DNA of 64,000 bases, from contig JAPDDQ010000001.1 in NCBI GenBank assembly GCA_027587225.1, positions 62,001 to 126,000 on the forward strand. The letters run 5' to 3'. Source of the DNA: Solirubrobacter taibaiensis. Its GTDB lineage: Bacteria; Actinomycetota; Thermoleophilia; Solirubrobacterales; Solirubrobacteraceae. The notes beneath the pieces were generated by a model. The model saw only the letters and a list, made by a program, of their open reading frames with translations, did not search any database and was not told where the DNA came from. The position numbers were made by a program, and so were the translations under genes. Of the stretch, positions 16,602-25,092 are shown piece after piece; the stretch's first letter is position 1; every line of letters begins with the position of its first letter.

Positions 16602-18344
16602 TTAGCCTCCTTCGGCAAGGGCCGCACGCCAAGCACTGATCGTGTCGGAGAGGTCGTTCTTCTCTCGATCTCCAAGCCAGGCCTCGAGCGTGGCATCGGC
16701 TGCATCCGGCTCGGGTGAGGGTCGATCGATGACCACGCGAGTAGGCAATACGACCGCCTCGCCGGTCACCAAAGCCTCGCCCGTGCGAAGCGAGGCCAGG
16801 GCATCGGCCATCCCCGCTGTCGACTCTGGCATAGCGGCCTTTACGCGCTGTTGATCGGCGCCGTTTGTGAGCCGGAGAGCGATCAGGGTCCCGACTTGCG
16901 CGAGTGCCGTGTCAGGCAACTCCGTTGGGCGTTGAGTCACTAGTGCGAGGCCGATCCCGTGCTTCCGTCCCTCACGGGCGATGCGTTCTGCGGCGCGACG
17001 CGCACGGCCGACAGAGTCGGATTCTCCGAGGTACCTGTGGGCTTCCTCAAGGACGATCAGCACCGGGCGTGGACGCCCGATACCTGAGTCCGTGCTGCGC
17101 GTCGTCAGCTCGAAAAGCAACTCGAGGATGACGCCGATCGCGAGGTCGGCAACCAGCGAATTAACACCGCTGAAGTCCAATACGCTCAGGGGCTTCTCGC
17201 CGCCGAGCCACGCTTCGACTACACCCACGAGCGGGTCCGAGCCCGTTAGGTTGCCACGCGGCTCCTGAAAGAACCGCATGGACGCGTCGCCGAGAGTCCG
17301 ACGGATTCGATCTGGCGTGGGACCGAAATCGTCGTAGTTGGGTCCCTTGAACGGCGCAGCGCCTCCTGGGCTGTAGGACTCGAACACAGTCTTGCGGAGA
17401 GACTCCGCGTCGCCGTCGATCGAAATGCGGGGGCCGCCTTGACCTCTGACCTCCTGATAGGTCGCGTTGTTCTCGAAGTCCATTTGGAACCAGACGTCCC
17501 GAAGATCGAACGGGATCGGCGTGTCCGCCGTGATCGCCGATTCCTCAAGGTCGAGCCATGCGGCCTCGCCAGCGAAGACGCGTCGCCCCTGCGTGACTAG
17601 ATCCGAGAAGCGCTGTTCGGCCGTCTTGGTGGTCGTGCCGGCAAGCGCCCCAAGCAACTCGCGCGCCGGGAGTGCCCAGTAGGGGACGCGCAGCAGGCGC
17701 TCGCCGGACTCCAATACCGAAAGCACGTTCGCGTCAGCGCTCAATGCCGACGCATACTCGCCATGTGGGTCGATGATCACGACGTTCGCTCGACCCCATC
17801 CGCCACCAGCGATCTTCTGAAGGAGCCCAGCGACGGTACTGCTCTTGCCGGAGCCTGTAGAGCCCACGATTGCGCTGTGCCGCGTGACGAAACGGCGCAT
17901 GTTGAGCGCGACGGGCACCGTTGGTGCCGCAGCGACTGTCCCGAGACGGACGTGATCTTCGTCGGGCAAGGGGAACACAGCGCGCAGCTGAGACGCCGTT
18001 GCGAAATGAACCGGATCCTCCAGCGCGGGGTAAGAACTGACGCCACGCTGAAACCTACCTGCTGCGTCTAGCTCGCCGAGAAGCTGGACCTTCATCCACC
18101 GCTCGCCTACAGCAATGCCCAGGCCAGCTTCGTCGTCGCCCGCGCGGATGCCGACGAGAGCTACGGAGGCGATCAGTTCGATGATTCCCTGCGGGATGCG
18201 GACGAGTGCGCCAACCTGACCGACAGGCTGCAGACGACCCTCCCAGATCGGGGCCACCCCGGCGAGACGTGGATCGATCGCGACGGTTACCTGGGCGCCA
18301 AGGACCTCTCGGACCATGCCGATTTGCGTCGCGTTACGGTGCAT
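16602..18344 (-). CDS. HerA-like hexameric ATPase/translocase of a SIR2-HerA system
   Basis: 580 residues. An N-terminal HAS-type barrel (~10-150) precedes a DUF87/FtsK-HerA ATPase: GSTGSGKS at 161-168 (Walker A), the HerA-typical IIDPHGEY at ~190-196, VLIVLEEAHRYL at ~428-438 (Walker B with Glu pair), and VTQRP as sensor. Its start overlaps the SIR2 stop by 11 bp, so the two proteins are made together. In described SIR2-HerA defence systems the HerA hexamer assembles with SIR2 and activates NAD+ loss and nuclease activity during phage infection. The same role is expected here from co-occurrence. Confidence 0.9.
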   Translation of the reverse strand: MHRNATQIGMVREVLGAQVTVAIDPRLAGVAPIWEGRLQPVGQVGALVRIPQGIIELIASVALVGIRAGDDEAGLGIAVGERWMKVQLLGELDAAGRFQRGVSSYPALEDPVHFATASQLRAVFPLPDEDHVRLGTVAAAPTVPVALNMRRFVTRHSAIVGSTGSGKSSTVAGLLQKIAGGGWGRANVVIIDPHGEYASALSADANVLSVLESGERLLRVPYWALPARELLGALAGTTTKTAEQRFSDLVTQGRRVFAGEAAWLDLEESAITADTPIPFDLRDVWFQMDFENNATYQEVRGQGGPRISIDGDAESLRKTVFESYSPGGAAPFKGPNYDDFGPTPDRIRRTLGDASMRFFQEPRGNLTGSDPLVGVVEAWLGGEKPLSVLDFSGVNSLVADLAIGVILELLFELTTRSTDSGIGRPRPVLIVLEEAHRYLGESDSVGRARRAAERIAREGRKHGIGLALVTQRPTELPDTALAQVGTLIALRLTNGADQQRVKAAMPESTAGMADALASLRTGEALVTGEAVVLPTRVVIDRPSPEPDAADATLEAWLGDREKNDLSDTISAWRAALAEGG

Positions 18345-19434
18345 CGTCTGCGGACGGCTGGTACGCGAGGAACGAAGCAAGGCGGCTGAAGTCCCCGAGC
18401 AGGTACTTGTCCTTCTCGTACACGCCAGGAACCTCGTCCCCGGTCCATCCTGCTCGTTCGCCGCCGATAACCGCTTCCGACTGCCCAAGCGCGAGGATGT
18501 TGCGCGTCCCAGCCGCTCGGGTAAGGACCCGGTCGGGGATGGACGAGTACGCAAGCGTGATCACCTCGGTCCGCGGATGCCTTTCCGCTGCGCTGAACAA
18601 GAGCTCGTTGAAATGTTCGTCAGAGAACGAGTAGCCGGCCACGATCACGACCGTCTCCGACAACGCGAGAGAGCGCCTCAGCCGATCCATGAGAGCAACG
18701 AACGGGAGCCGCCTGGACTCCTCGTACTTCTCATACGACGGGTAAATCGCGGCAGCCAGCCCTGATGCGCTGCCACCGATGCGCACGACCCTGCGGGGCC
18801 CACTCGCCGGCGTTTGCCAACGCCAGTTCACCGAACCGTGGAGTTTCCACAACCGGGCGACCCCTGACGGGAGGTCCACCCGCGGGTCCGGTCGCACCTC
18901 GTCCACGAGGTCGTCACGAAACGGCGCTTCCAGCTGCCCCACGAAGCCGTCGAACCACAGGCCCCCGACCGCCTCGAACCCCATCTCAACAGCGAGGTCG
19001 TAGTTCAGCGTGAAGATTTCGACGGGCTGGTGATAGCGGGCTCGCGTCGCCCACGAAGCGAGGCGTACGAACGCTGCCATATCAGTGCCAGGCGGAATCG
19101 TGACGGCCTTGATGATCGTGGCGGAGATCTCCGCGTCGAGGCGCTTCGCACGGTCGCTGTCGATCCCGTCGATTTCGCCACCACCCTCGGTGAGCGCCGC
19201 GATGGCGCGAAGTCGACTGAGCGTCTCCTCGACGTCGTACTGGCCGATGTACCCTTGGATCACGTCGCGATCGGCCGCGCCCGTCGCGTCAACGATCCCC
19301 TTCCGAAGCCCCGCGATGTCCGGGAGTCCAACCGCACGGGACGCGCCCGCGCCGATGAACAGGCAAACGTGCCGTGCGCGGGCCGCGAGCTTCTGCCCGA
19401 ACTCGCGGGTGATTGTCTCCGCGTCGTGAGCCAT
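18334..19434 (-). CDS. SIR2-domain NADase-type effector of a SIR2-HerA system
   Basis: 366 residues. The SIR2 Rossmann core has GAGAS (28-32) for NAD binding, FTLNYD (141-146) and KLHGSVNW (197-204), with His199 in the catalytic position. This T-x-NYD / LHGS set is typical of defence SIR2 proteins that hydrolyse NAD+ rather than deacetylases. A C-terminal VIVAGYSFSDEHFNELL segment is also family-like. It is first in a SIR2-HerA-KTSC operon. ATG 19434 has no clear ribosome site, so a leaderless start is possible. Confidence 0.9.
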   Translation of the reverse strand: MAHDAETITREFGQKLAARARHVCLFIGAGASRAVGLPDIAGLRKGIVDATGAADRDVIQGYIGQYDVEETLSRLRAIAALTEGGGEIDGIDSDRAKRLDAEISATIIKAVTIPPGTDMAAFVRLASWATRARYHQPVEIFTLNYDLAVEMGFEAVGGLWFDGFVGQLEAPFRDDLVDEVRPDPRVDLPSGVARLWKLHGSVNWRWQTPASGPRRVVRIGGSASGLAAAIYPSYEKYEESRRLPFVALMDRLRRSLALSETVVIVAGYSFSDEHFNELLFSAAERHPRTEVITLAYSSIPDRVLTRAAGTRNILALGQSEAVIGGERAGWTGDEVPGVYEKDKYLLGDFSRLASFLAYQPSADDAP

Positions 19435-19843
19435 GTGTTCAACATATCTGAAGCGATCAGCTACGGGGTACCTTTCGTGGTCAGTCCCGCCGTCCCGGTT
19501 GTGCGTGCGGCGACGCCCGCGCCCACGAGGAGCCCGAGGTACGGTCCTCGGACCGTACCTCCGCGGAGGTCGCGGACCGGGTCAACAGCGACTCAGTTCG
19601 CTCCGTCCACGTCGTCGCGCTGTCGCCCGCGCACTTCGGTGCAGTGGTGTGCTGCGCGCCGTTGGGGTCGTTGTGTCCCTCGACGATTCCGACGGCATCG
19701 TGACACTGTCGATGCCGGTTGGGCCTCGGGCCCTCTGCAGGGTGGGCACGCTTGGTCGACCTCCGGCCAATTGTTGCTGTGATGCCGTTGGCGAGGATGC
19801 GCAGTCGTAACGCGCGAAGTGCAAACTCGCGCTTGGGCGGTGT
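19435..19843. other. 409-bp gap with no supported gene, between two same-strand defence operons
   Basis: Short open frames on both strands here lack coding character. The gap must hold the SIR2 promoter and any terminator of the STAND operon. Its main structure is the nested palindrome at 19536-19570. No poly-T tract follows that structure on either strand. Confidence 0.5.
19536..19570. repeat. Nested, mutually exclusive palindromes
   Basis: A 12-bp perfect inverted repeat GAGGTACGGTCC-tc-GGACCGTACCTC (19536-19561) shares its right arm with the 14-bp palindrome ACCTCCGCGGAGGT (19557-19570). ACCTC can pair with either flanking GAGGT, so RNA could fold two ways. Alternatively it is a compound operator upstream of the SIR2 operon. 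Confidence 0.6.
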
Positions 19844-22486
19844 TCAGCGCAGCAGATCGTCAAGGCCGAGGACGGTCCGGCGTGCCGACGCGGAGCCAGC
19901 GCGAACAAAGGACGCAAGTGCGTCGAGCAACCGCTTGCGGCTCTCCGCATCGGCGACGATGACATCCCGTTGGCGGCTGAGGAGCGCGGCAACGAGGCCG
20001 TTGAAGCTTGTCTCGGCCAGACTGTCGCCCTGATATCCAAACGGCTCTGCGGTGGCTAGGACCTTGGTCAAGCGCCGTAGGACGCCCTTGGGGTCGAGGT
20101 CAACGTATGAGGCGAGGGTCTTGACGATGTCGTTCGCCGCCGCGGGAATCCCGATGCGGCAGGCGGCGTCGAGCAGTGGGGATGCCTCGAGCCATAGGCG
20201 AGCGTGCTGCCTAGCGGTCGGCTGCCATTCGTCGGGATCGCGGTCGAGTCCTGAGGCGCCGGCAGCGAACTGGACCTCCGCCGCGATTTTGAGCAGTAGG
20301 TGGCCGAGGGCCCTGACCTGGTCCTCGTTGCGATCCTCGGTGGTGATCAGCCGCTCGAACGGGGTCAGTGCGGCCTCGGCGATCCGCGTCCACATATCAA
20401 TCACTCGTGATCGCCGGGCGGTGGCTTCCTTCGTGTCGTCGCCGGCGGTAAGGGCCTCACGCCAAGGTGAGATTGCGTGGTCGGCCCGATTGGGGTTGGT
20501 GGCGGCGAGGTTGACAACCCGGTCCAGTTCTTCGCGACCCACCGCAACGCCGTGGTCAACCCAGTGGGCAAGCAGCTGGACCGAGCTCGCGGCCACGGCC
20601 TCGTTGGGAGCGCCTGCGGCGAGCATGCGCCGGTGCAGCGAGACGATCGCGATGAGGGACCGCTCGCGGTCAGCCGCGGCGAGCACACGCAGGTTGCCGA
20701 GGTTTGTAACTGCCACGTCCCAGTCCGGTTCGGCAGCGGCAAGCTGCTCGACCAGCTCCCACGCGACTTGCTCTTCGGTGTCGCGGAGCCACCAGGCGGA
20801 CTCGGCGACGCGTCGGCGTACCTGAGGTGCCTCGTCGCGGGCCGCGCGACGGACCCCGTCGACCACCTCGGCGTCGTGATCGCCGTGAGCTACGAGCAGG
20901 AGCCAGATCCTCGCGGCATCGGCCCGCGGCGCAACTCGGGACTCCGTGGATAGTTCCGAGTCCCATCGCGTTTCATCCCCCGCGCTGGGATCCGCGGCGC
21001 CTTGGAGCCTCCGGGCCACCTCACGCATGACGGCGCGCTCATCGGGCGTGGGTTGCCCGATCGGCTGGCGGCCGATCGCCTTGGCGACCTCGCCTAAGAG
21101 AAGCTCGGCTTCCTGCCCCGTGTTGGCGTCAATTTGCCGCACCGTCGCAATCTCCACGAGCACGGCTCGCACCGGATCGAGGAGCTGCGTCGCCGGGACG
21201 GGAGGATCAGCGTTCGCAAGGCGCGCCTCGTAGAGTGCGCGCATCGGCTCAAGCAACGCGCTCATACGCGCACTGTCGGCGGTGGCGGGCCCGACCACCG
21301 GCTCCGGCGCAAGCCAGGAGGAGGTCCGGTCGCGTATCACTGGGGGTGGCCCGGACTCTCGAGCGTCGAGTTCGGAGCGACGCTCCCGTGCCGCGGTGGA
21401 CACGAGTCGCGCTGGGTCGACAAGGCCAAGTAGCTGGTCTCGGCGATACTCGGCTGCCTCGCGTAGCCGCTGGCCACGTTCGCCAGTCTCCGAAATGTCT
21501 GTAGGGAGGTCGAGGGCAACCTGCTCGAGCTCACGTCGCGTCTCCTCGTCAGCGTCGGCGAATACCGCCGCGAATGCGCGAGCGGCGGCGAGCTCAAGGT
21601 CACCATGCATAAGCACGCTGCGCTGGGCCAAAACAACCCGTGCCGCAGCCTGAAGCGCGTTGCGGTCGTGCGGCGGATGGGGCTCTGCTGCCGCCTGCCC
21701 GCCAGAGCCAGCGTCCTCTCGGGTCGCGTCGTGGTCGGTCGATGCGGGCTCCGATTGAGCTGCGGCCGCGGCCGACAAGATGCGCGCGAGAACCACCGCC
21801 GGCCACTCCATACCCTCCATCCGCGCGAGGAGACCCGCCAATCCCTCCTCGTCGGAGGCCAGCGCCGCGACATGCCGCTCGAACGCGGAGAGCATCGCGC
21901 CAAGCTCGTGCTCGTGGCTCTGCCGGTCCCACCAGCCGCTGTTGTCGCTCACAACCCGAATGGATCCGTCGGTCCAGATGACATCGGCAGGCGGATTGCC
22001 GCCAGGGCGTTCCCGCCGCCGGGCGACGATCGTGGTAGCCACGTGGAGCGCCTTGACCGCGGCCTCTTCGTCGGCCGCGATCACGTTGGCGAAGTCGACG
22101 CCGAGGGCGTAGCGGGCCATACCGAAGTCCTGGCTGCGGTTGCTGGTGAGCGGCATCACGCCACCGCGCATCGACGTTACCTCCGTCGAGTCCTCGTCAT
22201 GGCCGAACGCGGTCGCGTAAAGCTCCACGACGAGATCCGGAGCGGCGGCCGCGAGTTCATGAGCGCGCTGTGCCGCGGCCGGAATCTCCTGATACCCCCA
22301 GTCGGCCACACGGCTAGGGTCGAGGATCCTCTTGAGAAGGCGCTCAGACGCAGACGCGTCGGTGTCATAGGTGAGCACGAGGCTCTCGACAACGATGCGA
22401 ACAACCGCCCGATCCCCGGCGTCGAGTGCGGCGGATGCGATCGCTCGCGTCGCCGATCCGAACGCGGCGCGTGTCGGCGCTGACAT
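19844..22486 (-). CDS. Large helical protein partnered with the nuclease-STAND ATPase
   Basis: 880 residues with no recognisable catalytic motif. The whole chain is Ala/Leu/Glu-rich and predicted helical, with repeated units such as WELVEQLAAAEPDWDVAV, reminiscent of HEAT/TPR solenoids. A poorly conserved Gly/Pro-rich patch lies near residue 255-275. ATG 22486 shares one base with the upstream stop (TGATG), so translation is coupled to the STAND gene; longer N-terminal readings lie inside that gene. Together the two proteins total ~1650 residues, the size of single-chain STAND defence proteins whose C-terminal repeats sense phage proteins. This one may be a separate sensor subunit (inference). 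Confidence 0.75.
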   Translation of the reverse strand: MSAPTRAAFGSATRAIASAALDAGDRAVVRIVVESLVLTYDTDASASERLLKRILDPSRVADWGYQEIPAAAQRAHELAAAAPDLVVELYATAFGHDEDSTEVTSMRGGVMPLTSNRSQDFGMARYALGVDFANVIAADEEAAVKALHVATTIVARRRERPGGNPPADVIWTDGSIRVVSDNSGWWDRQSHEHELGAMLSAFERHVAALASDEEGLAGLLARMEGMEWPAVVLARILSAAAAAQSEPASTDHDATREDAGSGGQAAAEPHPPHDRNALQAAARVVLAQRSVLMHGDLELAAARAFAAVFADADEETRRELEQVALDLPTDISETGERGQRLREAAEYRRDQLLGLVDPARLVSTAARERRSELDARESGPPPVIRDRTSSWLAPEPVVGPATADSARMSALLEPMRALYEARLANADPPVPATQLLDPVRAVLVEIATVRQIDANTGQEAELLLGEVAKAIGRQPIGQPTPDERAVMREVARRLQGAADPSAGDETRWDSELSTESRVAPRADAARIWLLLVAHGDHDAEVVDGVRRAARDEAPQVRRRVAESAWWLRDTEEQVAWELVEQLAAAEPDWDVAVTNLGNLRVLAAADRERSLIAIVSLHRRMLAAGAPNEAVAASSVQLLAHWVDHGVAVGREELDRVVNLAATNPNRADHAISPWREALTAGDDTKEATARRSRVIDMWTRIAEAALTPFERLITTEDRNEDQVRALGHLLLKIAAEVQFAAGASGLDRDPDEWQPTARQHARLWLEASPLLDAACRIGIPAAANDIVKTLASYVDLDPKGVLRRLTKVLATAEPFGYQGDSLAETSFNGLVAALLSRQRDVIVADAESRKRLLDALASFVRAGSASARRTVLGLDDLLR

Positions 22487-24795
22487 CACGACGCGCCCGC
22501 CTCCTGCCACAGAGCCAACGCGAGCCAGTTGGCGGCCGCGCCGCCGGGATCGCGATGCGCGAGGTGCGCGGCTAGCTTGGCCCACGCCTCGAGAGCATTA
22601 GGGGTCACCGTCGAGAGCGGGCGCGTGTCGGGCCCTGCCGCGATCCGGGCGGCGACCACCTCGTACGTCAGTCGGTCGGCCGCTGCGCGCCGTTGCTCAA
22701 CCGGATCCACTAGCCGGGCGAGCAGCCCGGCTAGCTGGTCGAACGTGTCGAGCTGCTGCGCGACGACTGCCGGCGCGGCGAGACGGGCGATCACCCCCTG
22801 CGTGTCGTCGGCTAGCAGCAGCGCAAGCGTCCAGAACTCCTCGCGCTCGTCGTCGCGGGCCCAGAGATCCTCCAAACGCATGACGAGGCTGGGACGCGCG
22901 AGCAGCGGGAGGTCCGGCTCAGACGCAAGCTGCGCGGCGAGACCTTCCGAGTCCTCGGCGAGGATCAACCGCGCGAATGCGTAGTCGAAGAGCACATTGT
23001 GCGAGAAGCCAACCTTCGCTTGCCCAAATCCCGACAGAGGCGCGTGCTCGACGATCACACCCGCGCGCAACAGGCCCAGCACGGCAGCCTCATCGCGTTC
23101 AGTTGTACCGAGCACGGCGTCGCGAGAAGCCTGCAGCGACAAGGACGCGGCTGCTGCTGTGCAGACAGCGTGCAGCGCTCGCTCTCGGCGGTCGCGCTCG
23201 TGCACTGGCGCAACCACGACCGTCCCCCAGTGCAGCGACAACAACTCGAGCTGCGTGCGCACACGCGTCAGGCGATCATCCTCCACTCGGGTCGCCAGAT
23301 CAGCGAGCAGCGAGAGGTTGAACGGATTTCGCAGCAACGACCGCAGGTCGGGATTGGCCTGCTCGATCAGACCGGCGAACTGCGGCGCAAGTGTCTTCAG
23401 CGCCCCCAACTCATCGTCGCCGAGATCCTGAAGCGAGAAGTGGCTCAGCGCGCCGAACTCCGGGTGGGTGAAGTCTGGGGCGGGCAACCCCGAGAACGCG
23501 GCGCGGAGGGCAGCGTCGTGACGGAGATCGAACGTGCGCACGCTCGCGAGTACACGCCAGCGCGTCGCGTCGCTGACGATCTGGTTTATCAGCGTCACGA
23601 GCGTGTGCGTCGCATCGGCGCCGCGGGCAGCGTCGAGTCCGTCGATGACGAGGATCGCCGGCGGCCCAGGCCAGTTTGCGAGCACGTCAGCGAGCGGATG
23701 CGTCAAGCCGAGCTCGCGCCGTAGTTCGTCTTCCGTGGCCGCAGAGAGATCCTCGACGCGAACACCCACCACGTTGACACCATCGTCGAGCCAATTGGCC
23801 ACCAAGTCGGCCATCAGGCCGGATTTGCCGATCCCGGGCGGACCAACGAGCAGCACGGAGCGCTGCTCAGCGACCGCCCGCAGAGCAGCGGCGGCGGGCC
23901 GCGGTAGCTGAACGCGCTCGTTGGCCAGACGCAACGCTCGATGCCGCTCGAGCCTTCCGAGAGCCGTCGCGGTGCGAGCGCGTAGCGCCGCTACGTCGTC
24001 GCGGTAGCTGCGCACGACCGCGAGCCCAACGCCGCGCGCGGAGAGCACCGTTTGCAGACGACCGCGCGTCATCCCGCGCTGGCCTCTGGCCAGCCCGAGC
24101 ATCTCCGTGACCAGCGTTCCCCACGTCGTCTGAGCCGCCGCCGGGTCGGCAAGCACGAAACCGGCGAGGTTGTTGAGCGCATTCGCCTCGTCACCGCCGC
24201 CCTCCTCGACCGCGAGCACAGTCACGTGAATGCGCGACAACAGCGCCACGAACTCGGCCGCGGGCGCGGGCGCACCCGTCTGCGCCAACCACGCGCGCTC
24301 GAGGACCTCAACGAGGGCGTCGTACGACGAGCGCTGCTGCTCATTTGTGGACTCGAGGTCGTTCGCGTCAGCCGGCGGCTCGCCACGCAGCCGCTCGAGC
24401 ATCCGCGGCAGCGCTTCCTTGATCGGACCGGAGCTGGCAGGCCCGCACACGAGGACGAGCGGCGACGCCTGGCCGCCGTCGGCCAGATGCTGGCGGACGA
24501 ACTCGACGGCGGTCTTGTCGAGCGGCGATCCCTCGCTCGTTGCGGCCGTGAGTTGGCGTTTGGCCTGCAAGAGCACGCGCGAGCCGTCGGAGAGCCCGAG
24601 GCGCTGGTCATCGACGGCCTCGGCTGTCTCGGCCGCGACGGATTCGATCGCGACGCCGGCCGGAATCCCCCATCCGAGCACATTCGATTGCTCCGCGAGC
24701 ATGGCCACGCCGTAATAGGCGGCGACCCGCGCAGCGTAATCGTGGCCGCCCGCTCCGCCAGCTCCTCCGGACGAACTTCGGCGCGCAACCGGCAC
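22486..24795 (-). CDS. PD-(D/E)XK-like nuclease fused to a STAND NTPase
   Basis: 769 residues. The N-terminal region (18-80) reads HDYAARVAAYYGVAMLA, then IESVAAET, DDQRLGL and LLQAKRQ, the E...D...QxK arrangement (E51, D62/63, Q77-x-K79) of DUF4297/Cap4-like DNA-cleaving domains. The STAND/NACHT-like ATPase has GPPGIGKS at 318-325 and ILVIDGLD at 381-388, followed by a winged-helix-like SLLRNPFNLSLLADL segment and helical repeats. GTG 24795 has a GAGG site 7 nt upstream, and an in-frame stop lies just before it. Coupled to the 880-residue partner. It resembles antiphage STAND systems; the exact family is not identified. Confidence 0.82.
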   Translation of the reverse strand: MPVARRSSSGGAGGAGGHDYAARVAAYYGVAMLAEQSNVLGWGIPAGVAIESVAAETAEAVDDQRLGLSDGSRVLLQAKRQLTAATSEGSPLDKTAVEFVRQHLADGGQASPLVLVCGPASSGPIKEALPRMLERLRGEPPADANDLESTNEQQRSSYDALVEVLERAWLAQTGAPAPAAEFVALLSRIHVTVLAVEEGGGDEANALNNLAGFVLADPAAAQTTWGTLVTEMLGLARGQRGMTRGRLQTVLSARGVGLAVVRSYRDDVAALRARTATALGRLERHRALRLANERVQLPRPAAAALRAVAEQRSVLLVGPPGIGKSGLMADLVANWLDDGVNVVGVRVEDLSAATEDELRRELGLTHPLADVLANWPGPPAILVIDGLDAARGADATHTLVTLINQIVSDATRWRVLASVRTFDLRHDAALRAAFSGLPAPDFTHPEFGALSHFSLQDLGDDELGALKTLAPQFAGLIEQANPDLRSLLRNPFNLSLLADLATRVEDDRLTRVRTQLELLSLHWGTVVVAPVHERDRRERALHAVCTAAAASLSLQASRDAVLGTTERDEAAVLGLLRAGVIVEHAPLSGFGQAKVGFSHNVLFDYAFARLILAEDSEGLAAQLASEPDLPLLARPSLVMRLEDLWARDDEREEFWTLALLLADDTQGVIARLAAPAVVAQQLDTFDQLAGLLARLVDPVEQRRAAADRLTYEVVAARIAAGPDTRPLSTVTPNALEAWAKLAAHLAHRDPGGAAANWLALALWQEAGAS

Positions 24796-24804
24796 CTTGC
24801 CGCC

Positions 24805-24915
24805 TCAGTACCCGGCCGGGACGCCCCGGCCGGTCTCGAGGGCCTCGTTGTCGGCGAGCCCGCGCCACAGCGTCGAGCAAGAGACGCCCGGAAGCGTGGA
24901 CGATGACAGCGACAT
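24805..24915 (-). CDS. Possible 36-residue leader ORF of the STAND operon
   Basis: An ATG frame (MSLSSSTLPG to the end VPAGY) stops 9 bp before the GTG start of the nuclease-STAND gene, in the same frame. It has two cysteines/serines and no recognised motif. There is no good ribosome site before its ATG. It could be a small regulatory peptide or the remains of a longer N-terminus cut by a stop codon, or chance. Confidence 0.3.
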   Translation of the reverse strand: MSLSSSTLPGVSCSTLWRGLADNEALETGRGVPAGY

Positions 24916-25092
24916 CGCGTTGACGTTACCGGGGGGCGACAGCACCAAATTCCGACGAGCGGGATCCGATCTCGCATCCCTACACGATGCGCGAGAAGAT
25001 CTTCAGGAGCGTCGGCGTCGCCGTCTCGGCACTGAGCACGAGCGTAAACACGATAGACAAGTGATCCTGAGTGTGGTACGGATCTCGCTTCA

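Noticed and set aside
22487..22585. 33-residue extension of the 880-residue helical protein
   Set aside because: It lies inside the STAND gene. The TGATG junction at 22486 explains the start.
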